Below are positions 48,927 to 59,820 of a stretch of 64,000 nt of DNA, in pieces. The notes beneath the pieces are model-generated. The model saw only the letters and a list, made by a program, of their open reading frames with translations, searched no databases and was not told the origin of the DNA. Origin of the DNA: Podospora bellae-mahoneyi (Eukaryota > Ascomycota > Sordariomycetes > Sordariales > Podosporaceae); the NCBI RefSeq assembly GCF_035222275.1, contig NC_085883.1, forward strand, positions 1,674,001 to 1,738,000, read 5' to 3'. Every line of letters starts with the position of its first letter. The stretch's first letter is position 1. A program made the translations under genes and the position numbers.

Positions 48927-49400
48927 CCCATACGGCATGAATGTCAACAGCCACGGAGAAAATCTCCCGAGTACTGGGTACATCGGCAACAGCACTGGCG
49001 TGATGAGCCCACGCCCCACGTCCGCTCATTCCGCCTAATCCGTCTATGCGGCGAACCATCAAACCCGCTATGGCTTGAATGCCAACAGTCAGGGGTCGGG
49101 GAACCTGCCGAGTAGCAGGTATACCCAAGACAATGCTCTGGTTAGTCAACGTCCAGCTTCCGCGCCTTCTCGGTACGCTGCTGATCCGCTTAACCACCAA
49201 GCTCCATACGGAATCAACCACAACAACCGAGTCATGGCCAACATCTCGAATAGCGGGTACACCGGCAGGAACTTGGAATGCTGGCCCGATGAGCCACCAT
49301 CAAACCTCCCCTTGTTCCAGCTACAAGAGCCATCAAGCCTCCGTCCAGGTGACTCTCAGCAACCAAAGGACGGACAACTTGCCGCATAGCGTGTACATCA
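48927..49400 (+). pseudogene. Degenerate Asn/Ser-rich repeat protein
   Basis: One frame shows about three imperfect units of roughly 42 residues. Each contains YG(M/L/I)N.N, then (E/G)NLPS(T/S)(G/R)Y and SPRPTSAHSA or SQRPASAPSRYAA-type segments. A TAA interrupts the first unit near 49,037. A fourth unit (NQRTDNLPHSVYIN) continues in another frame to about 49,400. It directly follows the degenerate finger gene, so it may be the C-terminal part of the same ancestral protein. Confidence 0.45.
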
Positions 49401-49449
49401 ATAAATGGTGTTACCTCAATGACCCCAACAGGCTGGGCGCACGGTGAGA

Positions 49450-49746
49450 AATGCCGAACACGCCAATGCCTACGGTCACCTCATCAACGACAGTGCCGCT
49501 GGGACCAACGAACCTCCTGCTGGACGCCTCAGCTCAGGAATCCTGAGCCTCTCTCCAACTCGAGCGGTCCCCCAGATGCGATTCCGGAAGCGTCGAGCAG
49601 GCGACGAACTTGTCGATCCCCGACTGTTGACCCGGCCCAGAGTCACCAGTCCTTCTCCAACGCGAAACGAGGCCGGTGAGTCTCTGGTCAACAGTGGGTG
49701 TGGTGCTGCCATTCAGAATGCTGAGAACAGCGATGGGGACGGTTGA
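49450..49746 (+). pseudogene. Probable C-terminal fragment with basic RKRRAGDELVDP motif
   Basis: Open frame ending at 49746 that reads ILSLSPTRAVPQMRFRKRRA then GDELVDPRLLTRPRVTS, and ends in an acidic tail. The codon texture is coding-like, and it lies just downstream of the repeat-protein relic in a different frame, so it may be its original C-terminus. No start of its own is convincing. Confidence 0.35.
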
Positions 49747-49851
49747 TTACCGAGAGAGCCACGATGTGGATGGTGCCACTGTTTAGAATTCTGAGAGCAA
49801 TGAGGGGGGATGGTGCTGCCGTTTAGAATGACGAGAGCAATAATGGGGATG
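49691..49851 (+). repeat. Three imperfect direct repeats of about 40 bp
   Basis: Units of the form tggtgctgcc(a/g)tt(c/t)agaatg..gag(a/c)..(a/g)gggga begin near 49698, 49769 and 49810. They overlap the end of the fragment above and run into non-coding DNA, so this is decayed coding repeat or local duplication. Confidence 0.6.
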
Positions 49852-51259
49852 ACGAGGATAATGGTGGCGAAGACTCCGAGAAAAAGGAGTGAGCTACATC
49901 CAAGCTGCAGTCCAGTTTCTCCCTGGCTTTGACTCAGGTCCAAGGAATTCTCACAGAGCTTCTTTTCAGAGTTTTCTTTTTGGAGGAATTTTGATGAGGG
50001 GGGTGTATTGTACGGTCAGAACAAGGTGTATGGATGATATCAGCGGAGCAGAATTTGTTTATCGGCGGAATGAGAGAATTTGCTGTTCAGCAATATGGAG
50101 GAGTTATCGGGAGCATGGATTTGCCAATGAGGATGGGAGTGTATCATATTTGTCAACATCAGTCAGTATCAGGAGGGGCACGGTGATTTTGAGGATAATG
50201 GAGTTGACTAGGGACATGGTGGTTGTTTATGAGGGAAAGGACTTTCTCAGGGATGCAGTTATTAGGAATGTGAAGGTTTCCTATGTATTCTGAGATGATT
50301 GACAGAGAGACACAAGCCCTGATGTGTGTGTGTGTGTAACGTTTATTGGCCCGCCCGGCTTGCTGAACACGTAGATCCTATCTGAAGATAGGTTGGGGCC
50401 GTGGTGGCTATATAGTATATACATGATGGCATCCAACACTTAGGGCAATATTCCCACATATATCGCCACTTTCAAGCCTGGACACAAGCCCTGGCATGAA
50501 GCATGAGGCTCCAAAGGGGCTCGATAGGCAGTTATTCATGGTACTTTAGTGTAAAGATAGCCCAGGTGTATACGTATATATTTTTTTTGTTTGGAAAGTT
50601 TCTGAACTGGTGATGGTGGCACATGTGATGATGGTCCGTTGGAGGAGGGGTGATGGAGGAGGGGTTACGATGGAGGGCTTATGGAGGATGGTCGGTGACG
50701 GAGGGGTGATGGATATCAACTTGTAAGCTGGGGGTTGGGTATGGTGGTGGGGTGAAAAGAGCAAGCAGTTCAGAAACCATTCAACTGATGTTCTGAGGCT
50801 CTTCGAGGCCCTTTGACTACTCTGGGAAATAGCTGAGTATGGGTATCTAAAGACGACGCGTGTTGCACAGCCACAAAACCTTTAACACAAACAGTACATC
50901 CAGTCAGAGATATCAACCTGGATATAAGCAGAAGCCGAGGTTCATCAGAAACGTGATCTAGATCCGCTATCTATCATCATGCCATCATTGTATGGTCTCG
51001 CCGTCGACAATGTCACCGCAACAGACAAACGTCAAGTGTTTCCTTCATAGCTCTGTTATACACACCTGTCAGCATCACCGTTGAAGACACCAAGCGTGCG
51101 ACTTTCTCAAGATAAAATCAACTAAGCACAGGGCAGCACCCACCACGGCTTCATTCTGCCTACAGCTTCCGCCTCCAAGCTACGTACCCCTCCGTCAGCT
51201 TTTCAAACCTCCCAAGCTCCCAAGCACTATCGAAATCTCATTACTGATTTCATTTTCTA
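49852..51259. other. Intergenic region
   Basis: 1.4 kb. A plus frame at 49889-50293 is open for 134 codons but lacks an ATG start and family features. A G-rich GATGGAGGAGGGGT-type imperfect array lies at 50,637-50,710. No gene supported. Confidence 0.45.
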
Positions 51260-51535
51260 GCAAGCCCGACAAACTCACCCACAGTCAAAGGCGTGTTTCC
51301 TGCCAGGGCTCAGTCCCCGGCATTCTCTCGCTCACCGATTTCTGTCTCGGAAACCTTGCCCGCGCCCGCGAAAAAAAAGCTTCAAAGTCGCAACCCCCCC
51401 GCCCGTTTGTCAGCCAAGCCACCGCTAACAAACGAGAAAGAAATAGCAAAGTCCGCCCAAGCTGATGGTGGGGTTAAGACCCCAAAGGTTTACTGTGAGC
51501 ACCGACATGAGAAGGGGGTTGTGTGTGGGAATGGG
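51260..51535 (+). pseudogene. Exon-like fragment ending in Cys/His motif
   Basis: Preceded by TTACTGAT...TTTTCTAG, an intron-end signal, the frame reads SPTNSPTVKGVFPARAQSPA and ends KVYCEHRHEKGVVCGNG at a stop or at an overlapping GTAGGT donor. The C-x-H-x-H ... C layout recalls a finger start and is similar in spacing to the frame near 62.28 kb. Isolated; the AT-rich block begins 350 bases further on. Low confidence that it is part of a gene. Confidence 0.3.
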
Positions 51536-51884
51536 TAGGTTGGATGACCAGGAAATGGACCGCATGTGGATCTGGTCCACCACCACCACACCAGCCACAC
51601 AACCTTGTTGAGATTACCCCTGAATGCTCACACTGGCCACAACAAGACTAATATTGGGTAAATTTCTATGGGAGTTATACCAGAATGTAGCTCACTCACT
51701 GTCAGAGTCAGACATTGCATCTGCTTCTCGTTTGCGTCTGGTTTGAACCCGATGACGTGGGCTACGCCGCACAGGCTGGGCTAGCTCTGGCTGCTCCACA
51801 TCCTCCTTAGCTACCACTTCTTCCTCCACCACCCTCCCTTCAATGTAGGCCTCTTCCAGTTTACAGAGCCTTACACACTTAGAA

Positions 51885-53195
51885 TTCGAGTCTTTTTATC
51901 TAACTTACGCCTTGTTTTTACTTCCCAGGCCTTCTAAACGTTTTATTAGTACCTTACCGTATTAGCTTTATAGATAAATACCTTTGATTTTAATATAAAT
52001 ATAATACTAATAAAAGTCTTTATTAAAAACCGTTTTCCGGCCGGTATATAGTTCTTAAGTAAGTCCCTAACCTTTTTAATTACCTAGGAATCCCTTACGG
52101 TATAAAAAATAAGTATTTTTAAAGAAAGATTTAACGGTACTATAGGGATTACTATTTAACTTAGAAAAAGCGGTTTACAGCTACGTATAAACTATAATCC
52201 TATCAGGCACTAACCGCTAATAATATTTTCTTTCTTAAAGCTTTATTTACGGGTAAAGTTATATATCCGGATCAAATCGACTTTATTATTAAATATATAA
52301 TTAATAAAAACGTTATTCATAATTATAAACTTTTTATATATTGTTCATATTAAAAGAATAATTAATATAGAAAAGTAAAAGGACGTAAAAGTAATAAAGG
52401 AGTAAAAAAAGAAAATAAATATTACTCTTATAATACCGGATTACAAAATCGCTAATAATATATAAACTAAATTACTATAAATAAATAAATAAGATTTTAA
52501 TAAATCTTTAATTCTAGTTACTAGTATAAAAACTTCTTTAAACTAATTAATAATAAAATTATTATTAGTTTAATTATTTTTCATTATAACTATATATTAA
52601 TCTTTATTTAATTAATCTTTAAACTATTACCTTTAAAAGTCTTTACTTTTAAAAATAACCCTAAGGGAAAGAACTTTCCTATTTTATAAAATACATTGAA
52701 ATATAATAATTTAAATTCTCTTTCCGTTTTTTATAATATATATAGAGTTTTTATTTTATTTTAAAAGTTTAATGAATAAATTATTTTTTCTTTAGCTTTT
52801 TATTATACTCACTTTATTATAATTATATTTATCCTTTAATTTAATTCAATTAACGGTAAATTATAAATTAAAGAATTGATTAATATTTTTTAAAGTAATT
52901 TTGTTAATTTTAATATAATTAATTTCTTTTTAAATTTATTTTTTAATACTTAATAAAGGGGTTAACACTATTTCATTTACTTAATAAACTAGCTGTTAAA
53001 GCTTTTATATTAATATAGGTAAAAACGTAATTAAAACTTTTTTAACGAAAAATCTATTAAATAATGAAGTTTTTTAACCGTAAAACAATCGCTATTAGTT
53101 TTTTTAGGTAAGGTTCCCTAGTAAAGTACCATTAATACGGTACTTTCGGGTAGAGATCAGAATCCTATACTTATTAACGCTTTTCGCTAGCTTAT
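51885..53195. repeat. AT-rich block, probable RIP-degraded repeat
   Basis: About 1.3 kb in which A+T visibly exceeds 70%, full of TAA, TTA, TATA and ATTA words and stop codons in all frames, with sharp edges into near-50% GC flanks. This is the texture left by repeat-induced point mutation (C to T at CpA) on a transposon in a Pezizomycotina genome. No terminal repeats or protein remnants could be recognised, so the original element is unknown. Confidence 0.75.
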
Positions 53196-53731
53196 ATTGG
53201 TTTGGGGTGCGGCCACAGGCCTGAGGGTATGAGTAAGGAAGTGGGGCTCTCTGAGGATTCGGGGGTTCAGGGGTCATGTATATAAGCGGTCTGCTTTGGA
53301 CATTCTATTTTAGACAGATCATCGACTTCTATTTCTTCGTATTTTTGCGCTTTGCATGCGTGCAGGCAGTTCTGGCCCTCTGATCAGGCCAATCCGGTGC
53401 TTACTGTGTGGCCTGCGAGCCCACAGAGTCTTTTGTTTGTCCTACGTGAAGTGCGGCCTGCGAGCGAGCCACTGTCACGCAGGTGTGTTCATTCAGAGCC
53501 CTGTTGAGGGTATATTTGTGGTGTTGTGGTTGCTTTGTGTGTTTTCTCACCATTTCAGTATGTATCAATATCGGGGGGCCTTCGGAGGTCCAGGGTTGTG
53601 GAGGGTTTAATGTGGGTAGATGGCTTGGGTAGTTCAAACCTACCTGGGCCACATCCATATGTGGCCCACTTCCTTGTCATCCAACTTACTAATCTCCACA
53701 TGCAGGCACCTATCATACCCTCAGATGTTCC

Positions 53732-54085
53732 ATGGTGCTCAAAATCTGCATTCCCAACGCTATGCCGTCGTCCGCGGAAACTCGCCAATTGTCTGCATAT
53801 GATCGATTGGATCAAGAAGTTTATGGCCCGATGCAAGATGTGAACAACTGGAACCCTTATGTCTCAAGGGGCGAGTTCAACATTGGGCCATCTCCCCAAG
53901 CTCAGATTCCAATTCCCATGGATCCAGCCCTCAGCACCGTGGGTGGTCATCCAAGCTCAATCAGCCAGGCCAAAGCGAGCCACAGCGGCAAGCGCACCCC
54001 TCCGCGGGAGCTAACCAGGGTCTGCGCAAGAGCGAGGGAGGGCGATGAAGAGGATCTTTCGAACCCCTTCATCAATTACGACTGA
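53732..54085 (+). pseudogene. Fragment sharing a tail motif with the 58.75-kb fragment
   Basis: Open frame of 117 residues. The motif PSSAETRQLSAYDRLDQEV matches PSPEDTQLSAHERLNQEIH at 58.9 kb. Upstream, after an acceptor-like ACTAAT...CATGCAG (53706), another frame reads PSDVPWCSKSAFP, matching KVVPWGTEYP of the same fragment, so a frameshift separates the two parts. The rest (IGPSPQAQIPIPMDPALS and a basic/acidic end) is low complexity. Probably a decayed member of the local family; the downstream half could still be translated. Confidence 0.45.
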
Positions 54086-54481
54086 CATTGTCCGCGTCAC
54101 ATTTATCAACATTGTACCAACATCAAACCGGGCACCTCACAGGCTCGTTATGTCAGCATACAACATCAAGATTAATCGCCCCAGCCAGCACTGAGCAGAG
54201 TTATCAACACGAATGAGCTTTGCTCACACTGCGGATATCATACCGAGCATCAAGAGTTCAGCCATTCCATCGCTAAGCAGGCAGGGAACATTGAGGGGTC
54301 TATCAACAGCATTACATATTCACAAGGACACATCTTCACAAAAGACTTGTGGGATATCGAAGAAAGATCTTTGGTCATTACCCAGGGCCGGCAACTTCAA
54401 GACCGAACGAAATTCAACGGGGAAGGTTGAAGGCTCAGATGGCTAGCAGATGGAATTTGGAGAGAATCGGGGAGTTTTGGC

Positions 54482-54833
54482 GTTCGGGTTTTTGGGTGAC
54501 CAACTGCTTGAGACCAGATGGATGCGGGAATGTGGTCGGCTTTGGAATGGCAATTTGCCGAGTACGAAACGACTCTTCTGTGTCGATGCCGATAGGTACA
54601 CTTGGTACATAAACACCTCATAGCTCGACAATATCATCGGCCGGGCCCCTAGGAGCTGGGGTTATAGCTGCATTCTAAATTAGAGGGTGCCAGGGTTGTG
54701 ACGGTCGGCTTTTGGGAAACCGATCGCTCTGAATTACTAGATGGGTGCGGGAATGTGGTCCGCTGAGGAACGGCCGACGGCCAAGTACGGGTAGGGACTC
54801 TTTCGCATCGATATCATCCGGGAAGGTACGGTC
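54482..54833. repeat. Diverged direct duplication, about 220-bp period
   Basis: The stretch 54,488-54,600 and the stretch 54,706-54,820 share a common core (gatg-gatgcgggaatgtggtc, then a degenerate cg-rich part and a tttc/gtcgatgccgat-like end). Divergence is high, so this is an old tandem duplication. Confidence 0.5.
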
Positions 54834-55969
54834 CGACCTTTCAACAACGTCGCCTGGGCTTGACAGGAGGAAATAGGTGGCTTCGGGATATTGGAGAGAA
54901 GAAGTGCCGGATTGGAGGAGCACCTTCTGAGTTTGGGGTTGGGAAGGAGGAAGGATACCGGACAAAAGAAAAAAAGGATTTGTCTTGTAGAGTATGTATA
55001 ATAGGATTGCGTGGTTATATCTTCATCACGGCTATATGAGGTTGTCAATTGCGTCAAGTCATTGTGGCAAGACATGAGTGATTTCGAAGATCCATCATCC
55101 CACCCCGGTAACAGAGGTGATCTTTGCATTTCCCAGATGGTGCTTATTCTGACTGGAGTCACTGAGGTCTTGGTGTCCTCCACTTCAACCAGGCGATGAC
55201 GGACAGTGACAGGCGGTGACAGCGAATACTCTACGTGTATTCTGGGAACAGTTACAGATCTCTGAGTCAAAGTGATCAGAGGAGCACAATGCTTGAGGCT
55301 TATTTTTTGATGACTGCAGAGGTGACTACAATTATGACAACGGCCCAGGAGACATTCGACTTTAAATCTCACAGCAAATCCTGGACCCATGAACTTTCAC
55401 TTTGTGGGTAGTTCTTCCGCCACCGTGAACCCCTCACGATGTAGCTTCTCACCTGCCCTGTCAGTCCATCTCAAATCGGCTTTGCGTCCTACCGTTTCAC
55501 TCCTCCAGCCATGGTCAAAATGTCTGGCCCCTGGTTGCCAAAATCGTCGAGAGGACCGACCGTTTATGTTACCTGTGGTCTTTCGGTAAATAAAGCAGTT
55601 GGTGATAGGGGTAAAGGACCATAACAACAAGAGAGCCCAAGGTCTGAGCAATAGAAATACGGTCAACCGACATACAGATATTCTCATCACTTCTTCCATT
55701 GATTGTTTACTTTTTACCTACACAAGCCTCCTCTTGAAGCCCACAACTCCTTGCCGCTTTTACGCAATGTACCTCGTTCCCAAAGGGACCACCATCCTTC
55801 ATCATCTTCTTCAAAATGGTAACCCAACTGGACCCGCTAGTAGTGGGGGAAGAAGCAGAGCTTGGTCAAGTGAATAACACAATGGTATGCGACACCAGGA
55901 GTGAAATCAACAATAACAAGGGGGTCCAGTGCTCGTCGACTGTGGGCTGCCACAGAAAGGTCAAGCAGC

Positions 55970-56008
55970 GCGCAAATATTTTGCGCTGCCCCTCCACTGC
56001 TTGTTTAC
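55970..56008 (+). promoter_or_regulatory. Conserved promoter block: AT-centred palindrome plus TGTTTAC
   Basis: An imperfect 17-base palindrome (GCGCAAATATTTTGCGC, 55970-55986) is followed by CCCCTCCACTGCTTGTTTAC. A similar block lies before the paralogous pseudogene (57380-57420: GCGCGTATTT ... CCCCTCCGCTGTTTGTTTAC) at a similar distance from its ATG. TGTTTAC is a consensus forkhead site (reverse GTAAACA). Retention in both copies suggests either common descent of the promoter or function. Confidence 0.55.
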
Positions 56009-56191
56009 CTTTAACTTGGCCTTTTTCTTTCCGAGCACCTTACAACCTTTTTCTCTTCTCCTTGTGCCTCTCTTCTCTCCTCCCTTCAACTTTGCTCCCT
56101 TCTCTTTGTGACTCTTCTCTTTTCTCACCTTTTTCACAACGTCCCATTTTTTCAAGCAAAAACACCAGCCAGCCCCGCCAAGCCCAACAAA

Positions 56192-56952
56192 ATGGCGACC
56201 ATGTTTATGCAAGCTGGTGCCCCAGGCGGTGATGCCCCTCCCTCTGGAGGCGGCCGCCGCGGGAATCGCTACGATCCTGGGCCATACTACAACTGGGACG
56301 ACCCTGAAGAAGAGGAGGAGACCGAATACGAAAATGGGGACATCTACTACCGCTGCCGTTTTTGCCAACAGGCCATCAAAGGTCGCCGGACAAACACAAA
56401 AAGACATCACATCATCTGTCATGGCCGTGACCACCGGAACCGCCATCAATGGGCCATCGACGTTGGAAATGGCCAAGGTCGTCCCAGAAAGGTCCGGAAG
56501 CCTCGCAAGGCCAGAGCTCCTCGGGATGCCTCAAGTGTAAGCTTCGATCTTTTTTCATTCAACTTTGCAAAGTCATCTAAACTAACTGGTATCAACAGCG
56601 TTCACTAGCCGAGCAGCAACCGACCGCTGAGCCACCCAACCGTTTGCAAGCCGCCGAGACAGCGCTTCCAGCCGCGCCGCCGTTCATCCCAGCTCAGCAA
56701 CAGCATGTGATGTATGCCACCGACCATTTTGAGAGCCAGTACCCCTTGTGGCCTCTCGAGAGGCATGGCGCAGTTGTTGAGGTACCAGATTGGGTGTCAC
56801 AAGCCCATGGATATGGACAAGGCTATGAAGAGGAGGAACGCCTGAATGAGGCTTCCTTGGAAGAGGGTCCCCTGTCAACCGATCACAACAACGACATGAG
56901 CCGGGGCTCGATCCCGTATCACTTGGTCGACCCGACCCTTCCAGTGCACTAG
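56192..56952 (+). CDS. C2H2-like zinc-finger protein, unrecognised family (intact copy)
   Basis: Two exons: 56192-56536 and 56599-56952; 232 residues. Intron: GTAAGC donor, AAACTAACT branch point, CAACAG acceptor. After a Gly/Pro-rich start comes an acidic Trp segment (YYNWDDPEEEEETEYENGD) and one finger at residues 55-77: Cys55-x2-Cys58, then His72/His73 and Cys76-His77, with basic residues in the helix (GRRTNTKRHH). That is C-x2-C-x13-H-x4-H. A basic Pro/Lys/Arg tract (GRPRKVRKPRKARAPRD) follows, then a Gln/Ala/Pro-rich region, the motif FESQYPLWPLERHG, and an acidic tail. By layout it is a nuclear DNA-binding or chromatin protein, but this is inference and no named family fits. Broken relatives flank it. 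Confidence 0.75.
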
Positions 56953-57557
56953 AGTGCGCCCCCACGTCCAGGGCCCAGTTGTTAAGTTTGCCTGGTGTGT
57001 TATCAAGACGCCAGAACAATGTTTATCACTGTACGATATTGAATGAGGTGTATCAAGATATTGGGGTTTAGGGTGAAGGGAATGAAACGGGTCGGTCAGT
57101 CACTCAGTCATAAGGGAGAATAGTTGTAGGATTAATGTGGTATATCACATGTGGTGGACTGTAAAGGAGGATTAACGGTCCCTTCTGGACATTTTGCTTT
57201 TCGAGCCATGCCTGGTCCCATGCTGGTTTTCATTTTATCGACTCCCAGTCCCTATGCCAAAGCACTGAACAAACTCCTAAAAATGGTGGACAGCACCACA
57301 TTACGATAGGGGGTGCCAATTGAACAATCGCAAGTGGCCAAGTTCGTTGACGGCCCTGAGCTCAATATGAGCGTGGTCAAGCGCGTATTTCTGCCCTGGC
57401 CCCCTCCGCTGTTTGTTTACATCCCCCACTATCCCATTTCCGACCGTCTTGGAAGTTTTTTCTTTTCTCTCATCGCAGCCAAAGCCCTGCCACAGTTCCA
57501 GCCAACCACAACCATAACTGTAACCATCACCATTCGGCATACTCCGATACCAAAACG
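56953..57557. other. Intergenic region with duplicated promoter block
   Basis: 600 bases between the intact finger gene and its broken paralogue. The second half carries the promoter block that matches the upstream copy (57380-57420) and a C/A-rich leader. No other gene seen. Confidence 0.55.
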
Positions 57558-58460
57558 ATGGAATCCACGGCGATCATGACATCTCGAGCCGGGGGCCTGG
57601 GGGTGGTGGGCCACCACCCCCAGGCTAGGATGGTTCGCACTACCAACCCGGCAAAATCACAACTGGGAAAATCCCGACGACCAAGGGGAACCCGAGATGG
57701 AGGAGGATGGGAAGTAGGTGTACCGCTGTCAATTCTATCGCCAAAGAATCTAGAAACGGCGAACCAATGTTCGACGACACCACGTCAGCTGTCACGGCCG
57801 AGAACCAAGAAAACTGGGACAGTGGAGAACCGACTTGAAGAGCCGAAGGGTGCCAAAGATCCTTCCCGCGAACGAAGAATACGGAAGAGAGTCCCCCGGG
57901 TTAGTTTCTTTCTAACACCATCGTATTTTACCTTCCAGCACACTCATCTAACCAAACACAGCGTTCTCTATTAGAGCAGCTCCTGGAGCCACCAAGAGTT
58001 GTTAGGGCCGCCGACTCTCTTCCGCGTTCTCTTCCGGCCCCGGACAATGTGAAGCTCACAGGGACCATACAAATTCGTCCGTCCCAGCTGCACGGCGATT
58101 GGACAGTGATGTCATACACCACCCTCCACCGGCTTTCCCAAGGGAAGAGGGTATCCCTCATGTTCACCATGCCCCGAATCCACCTCACATGCATGGAGCC
58201 AACCCGGTCGCAGGGTATGCCGCCGGAGCTGGTGGCCTACCAACAGCGACTACTTCGAGCCATACCCCTTGTGGCCCCTCACACAAACGCAGGGCCCGGC
58301 TCAAGCAGCGGTTCCAGGCGCGGTGTCGCCAGTTGAAGACCCATACGATCCTCAGATAATCCTGGGCGGGGACGGCTCTGAGAATGGCGACATTGTTATA
58401 GGAAGAATCCCGGACAGTCATATCAATCCGGATTTGCCTCAGCATGAGATTGCCCCATGA
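57558..58460 (+). pseudogene. Broken tandem paralogue of the 56.2-kb zinc-finger gene
   Basis: From the ATG at 57558 the frame shifts near 57,634 to one reading HNWENPDDQGEPEMEEDGK, TAG (57715-57717), VYRCQFYRQRI, TAG (57751-57753), then KRRTNVRRHHVSCHGREPRK and a final GQW. This aligns residue by residue with the intact finger YRCRFCQQAIKGRRTNTKRHH. The second zinc cysteine is Tyr here. The intron is kept at the same place (GTTAGT, CTAACCAAACACAG), followed by RSLLEQ against RSLAEQ. Two more frame changes lead to DYFEPYPLWPLTQTQG (matching FESQYPLWPLERHG) and an acidic end at 58460. Two stops, a lost ligand and frameshifts mark it as dead, though the last part remains open. Confidence 0.8.
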
Positions 58461-58659
58461 AAGCATGGGCTTAGTTGTTGAATGCTTCCGCCTCTGAGAT
58501 GAAGCCGGGGTTCAAGAACTGGTGTGAGAAAATTGTACAAGTAACAAGTAAGTTGTATCAAGGAGGAATGAAGACTAGGGAAATATAGCTGACCCCCACC
58601 AGATCGCCAGTACTGCCTGCGCCCAGTTCCCCCCCACCCGCCGCCAACTTGGGTTGCCA

Positions 58660-58954
58660 CTAAGACGGCCGGAACCCCTCCCGCTCCCTGGGACTTACCC
58701 GATGAACGTTCCGATTCGGAAGAGTATATGGTGAGTGGCGCAAGGCTGCCGCCATGCGTCTCTTACCGGAGGATCCTGCCCACCCCTTCGCCAATGCCGC
58801 GATGAAGGTGGTTCCTTGGGGAACCGAGTACCCTGTGGAGTACTTCAGGGCTGGTGCTGAGGTCGATGGCCATCTGGAATCTGATGGCATCCCACCGTCG
58901 CCCGAAGACACCCAATTGTCTGCCCACGAGCGCTTGAACCAAGAAATTCATTAG
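58660..58954 (+). pseudogene. Third partial family member: acidic Trp segment and tail
   Basis: One frame reads TPPAPWDLPDERSDSEEYM, the kind of acidic Trp segment that precedes the finger in the intact gene. It is followed in another frame, from the ATG at 58754, by KVVPWGTEYPVEYFRAGAEV and PSPEDTQLSAHERLNQEIH, ending at 58954. No finger is visible between them, so it was lost or deleted. The tail motif is shared with the 53.7-kb fragment. The pogo-type transposon relic starts 110 bases downstream. Confidence 0.45.
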
Positions 58955-59063
58955 CATTGATGGATCTGTGGAATTATTGTGTATGAACTTGCATAGATTG
59001 GTGGAGAGTTTAATTTTCAAAACGGTGTTATACTCATTGCTGGGAAACATTGTCGGCCTGTTA

Positions 59064-59110
59064 ACGTATTTGATAAGCGAGCGGATCGGATAAGCGAGTG
59101 GATCGATTTC
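59064..59110 (+). repeat. Left terminal inverted repeat
   Basis: Begins ACGTATTTGATAAGCGAG and ends GGATCGATTTC; pairs with 59821-59867 with one mismatch. Confidence 0.92.
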
Positions 59111-59820
59111 GCACGCGATACAGCTCTCTACCTGCAACATTAATTTCCTCCATCATACTAAGATATCTTCGATTCTAGTTAAAGTAAAAGTTATTCTTAC
59201 ACTTAAAGCCGTTAAAAATGACCTTAAGCTAAGCCTTAAAGCTACAGCGAGGCTCTATTCTATGCCTTATACTACCCTCTATCGCCGGCGCGCTAATAAA
59301 CTTATATAACGCGATATTTTAACTAATTTACGTAATTTAACGGATCTAAAGGAAAAGACAATAGTTTAGTACGTTCTTAAGCTATCTATACGTATATTTT
59401 TACTTAAACTAAGTAGCATAAAAAAAAAGTTAGTTAATTATTACGTATATACGACGCGCCTTCTATTAGTAAACGCTAGGCCTATAACTTCGTAAAACAA
59501 ATGAGGTACTAAATAAACGCCGGAGAGCAAAGAAAATATACGTATAGCTCGGAGGATTACTTACTATATAAAATATATAGGATTTACTAGACTAAAAGGC
59601 TATAGGTGGAGAAGTGGTGTAAGGAAAGGAGTAGGGTAGTAGTAGTATAGGGAGGGGTCGTATAAAGGTTTAGTACTATAGTATGTGCGGTAAGCCTAGC
59701 TATAATATCCGTACGTGCTAGGAGGTTACAAAAGAGTCCGATTTAGCTATTTCTAATGTAATTATAGTAACTTGATAATATTATTATTTTGCAATTAATT
59801 ATGGTTGTAATAGGGTAGTA

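Larger units (their letters stand above)
54086..56191. other. Intergenic region with degenerate duplication
   Basis: 2.1 kb. A diverged direct duplication lies at 54,480-54,840. The last 200 bases are the C/T-rich promoter and leader of the 56.2-kb gene. Open frames on the minus strand (54397-55390) are shadows of repeats with no domain. Confidence 0.5.

Noticed and set aside
49889-50293. 134-codon plus-strand open frame
   Set aside because: No ATG at the start and no family resemblance; could be a decayed exon but nothing supports it.
53101-53155. Possible inverted sequence (gtaccattaatacggtac) at the edge of the AT-rich block as a terminal repeat
   Set aside because: It is a local near-palindrome; no matching partner was found at the other edge.
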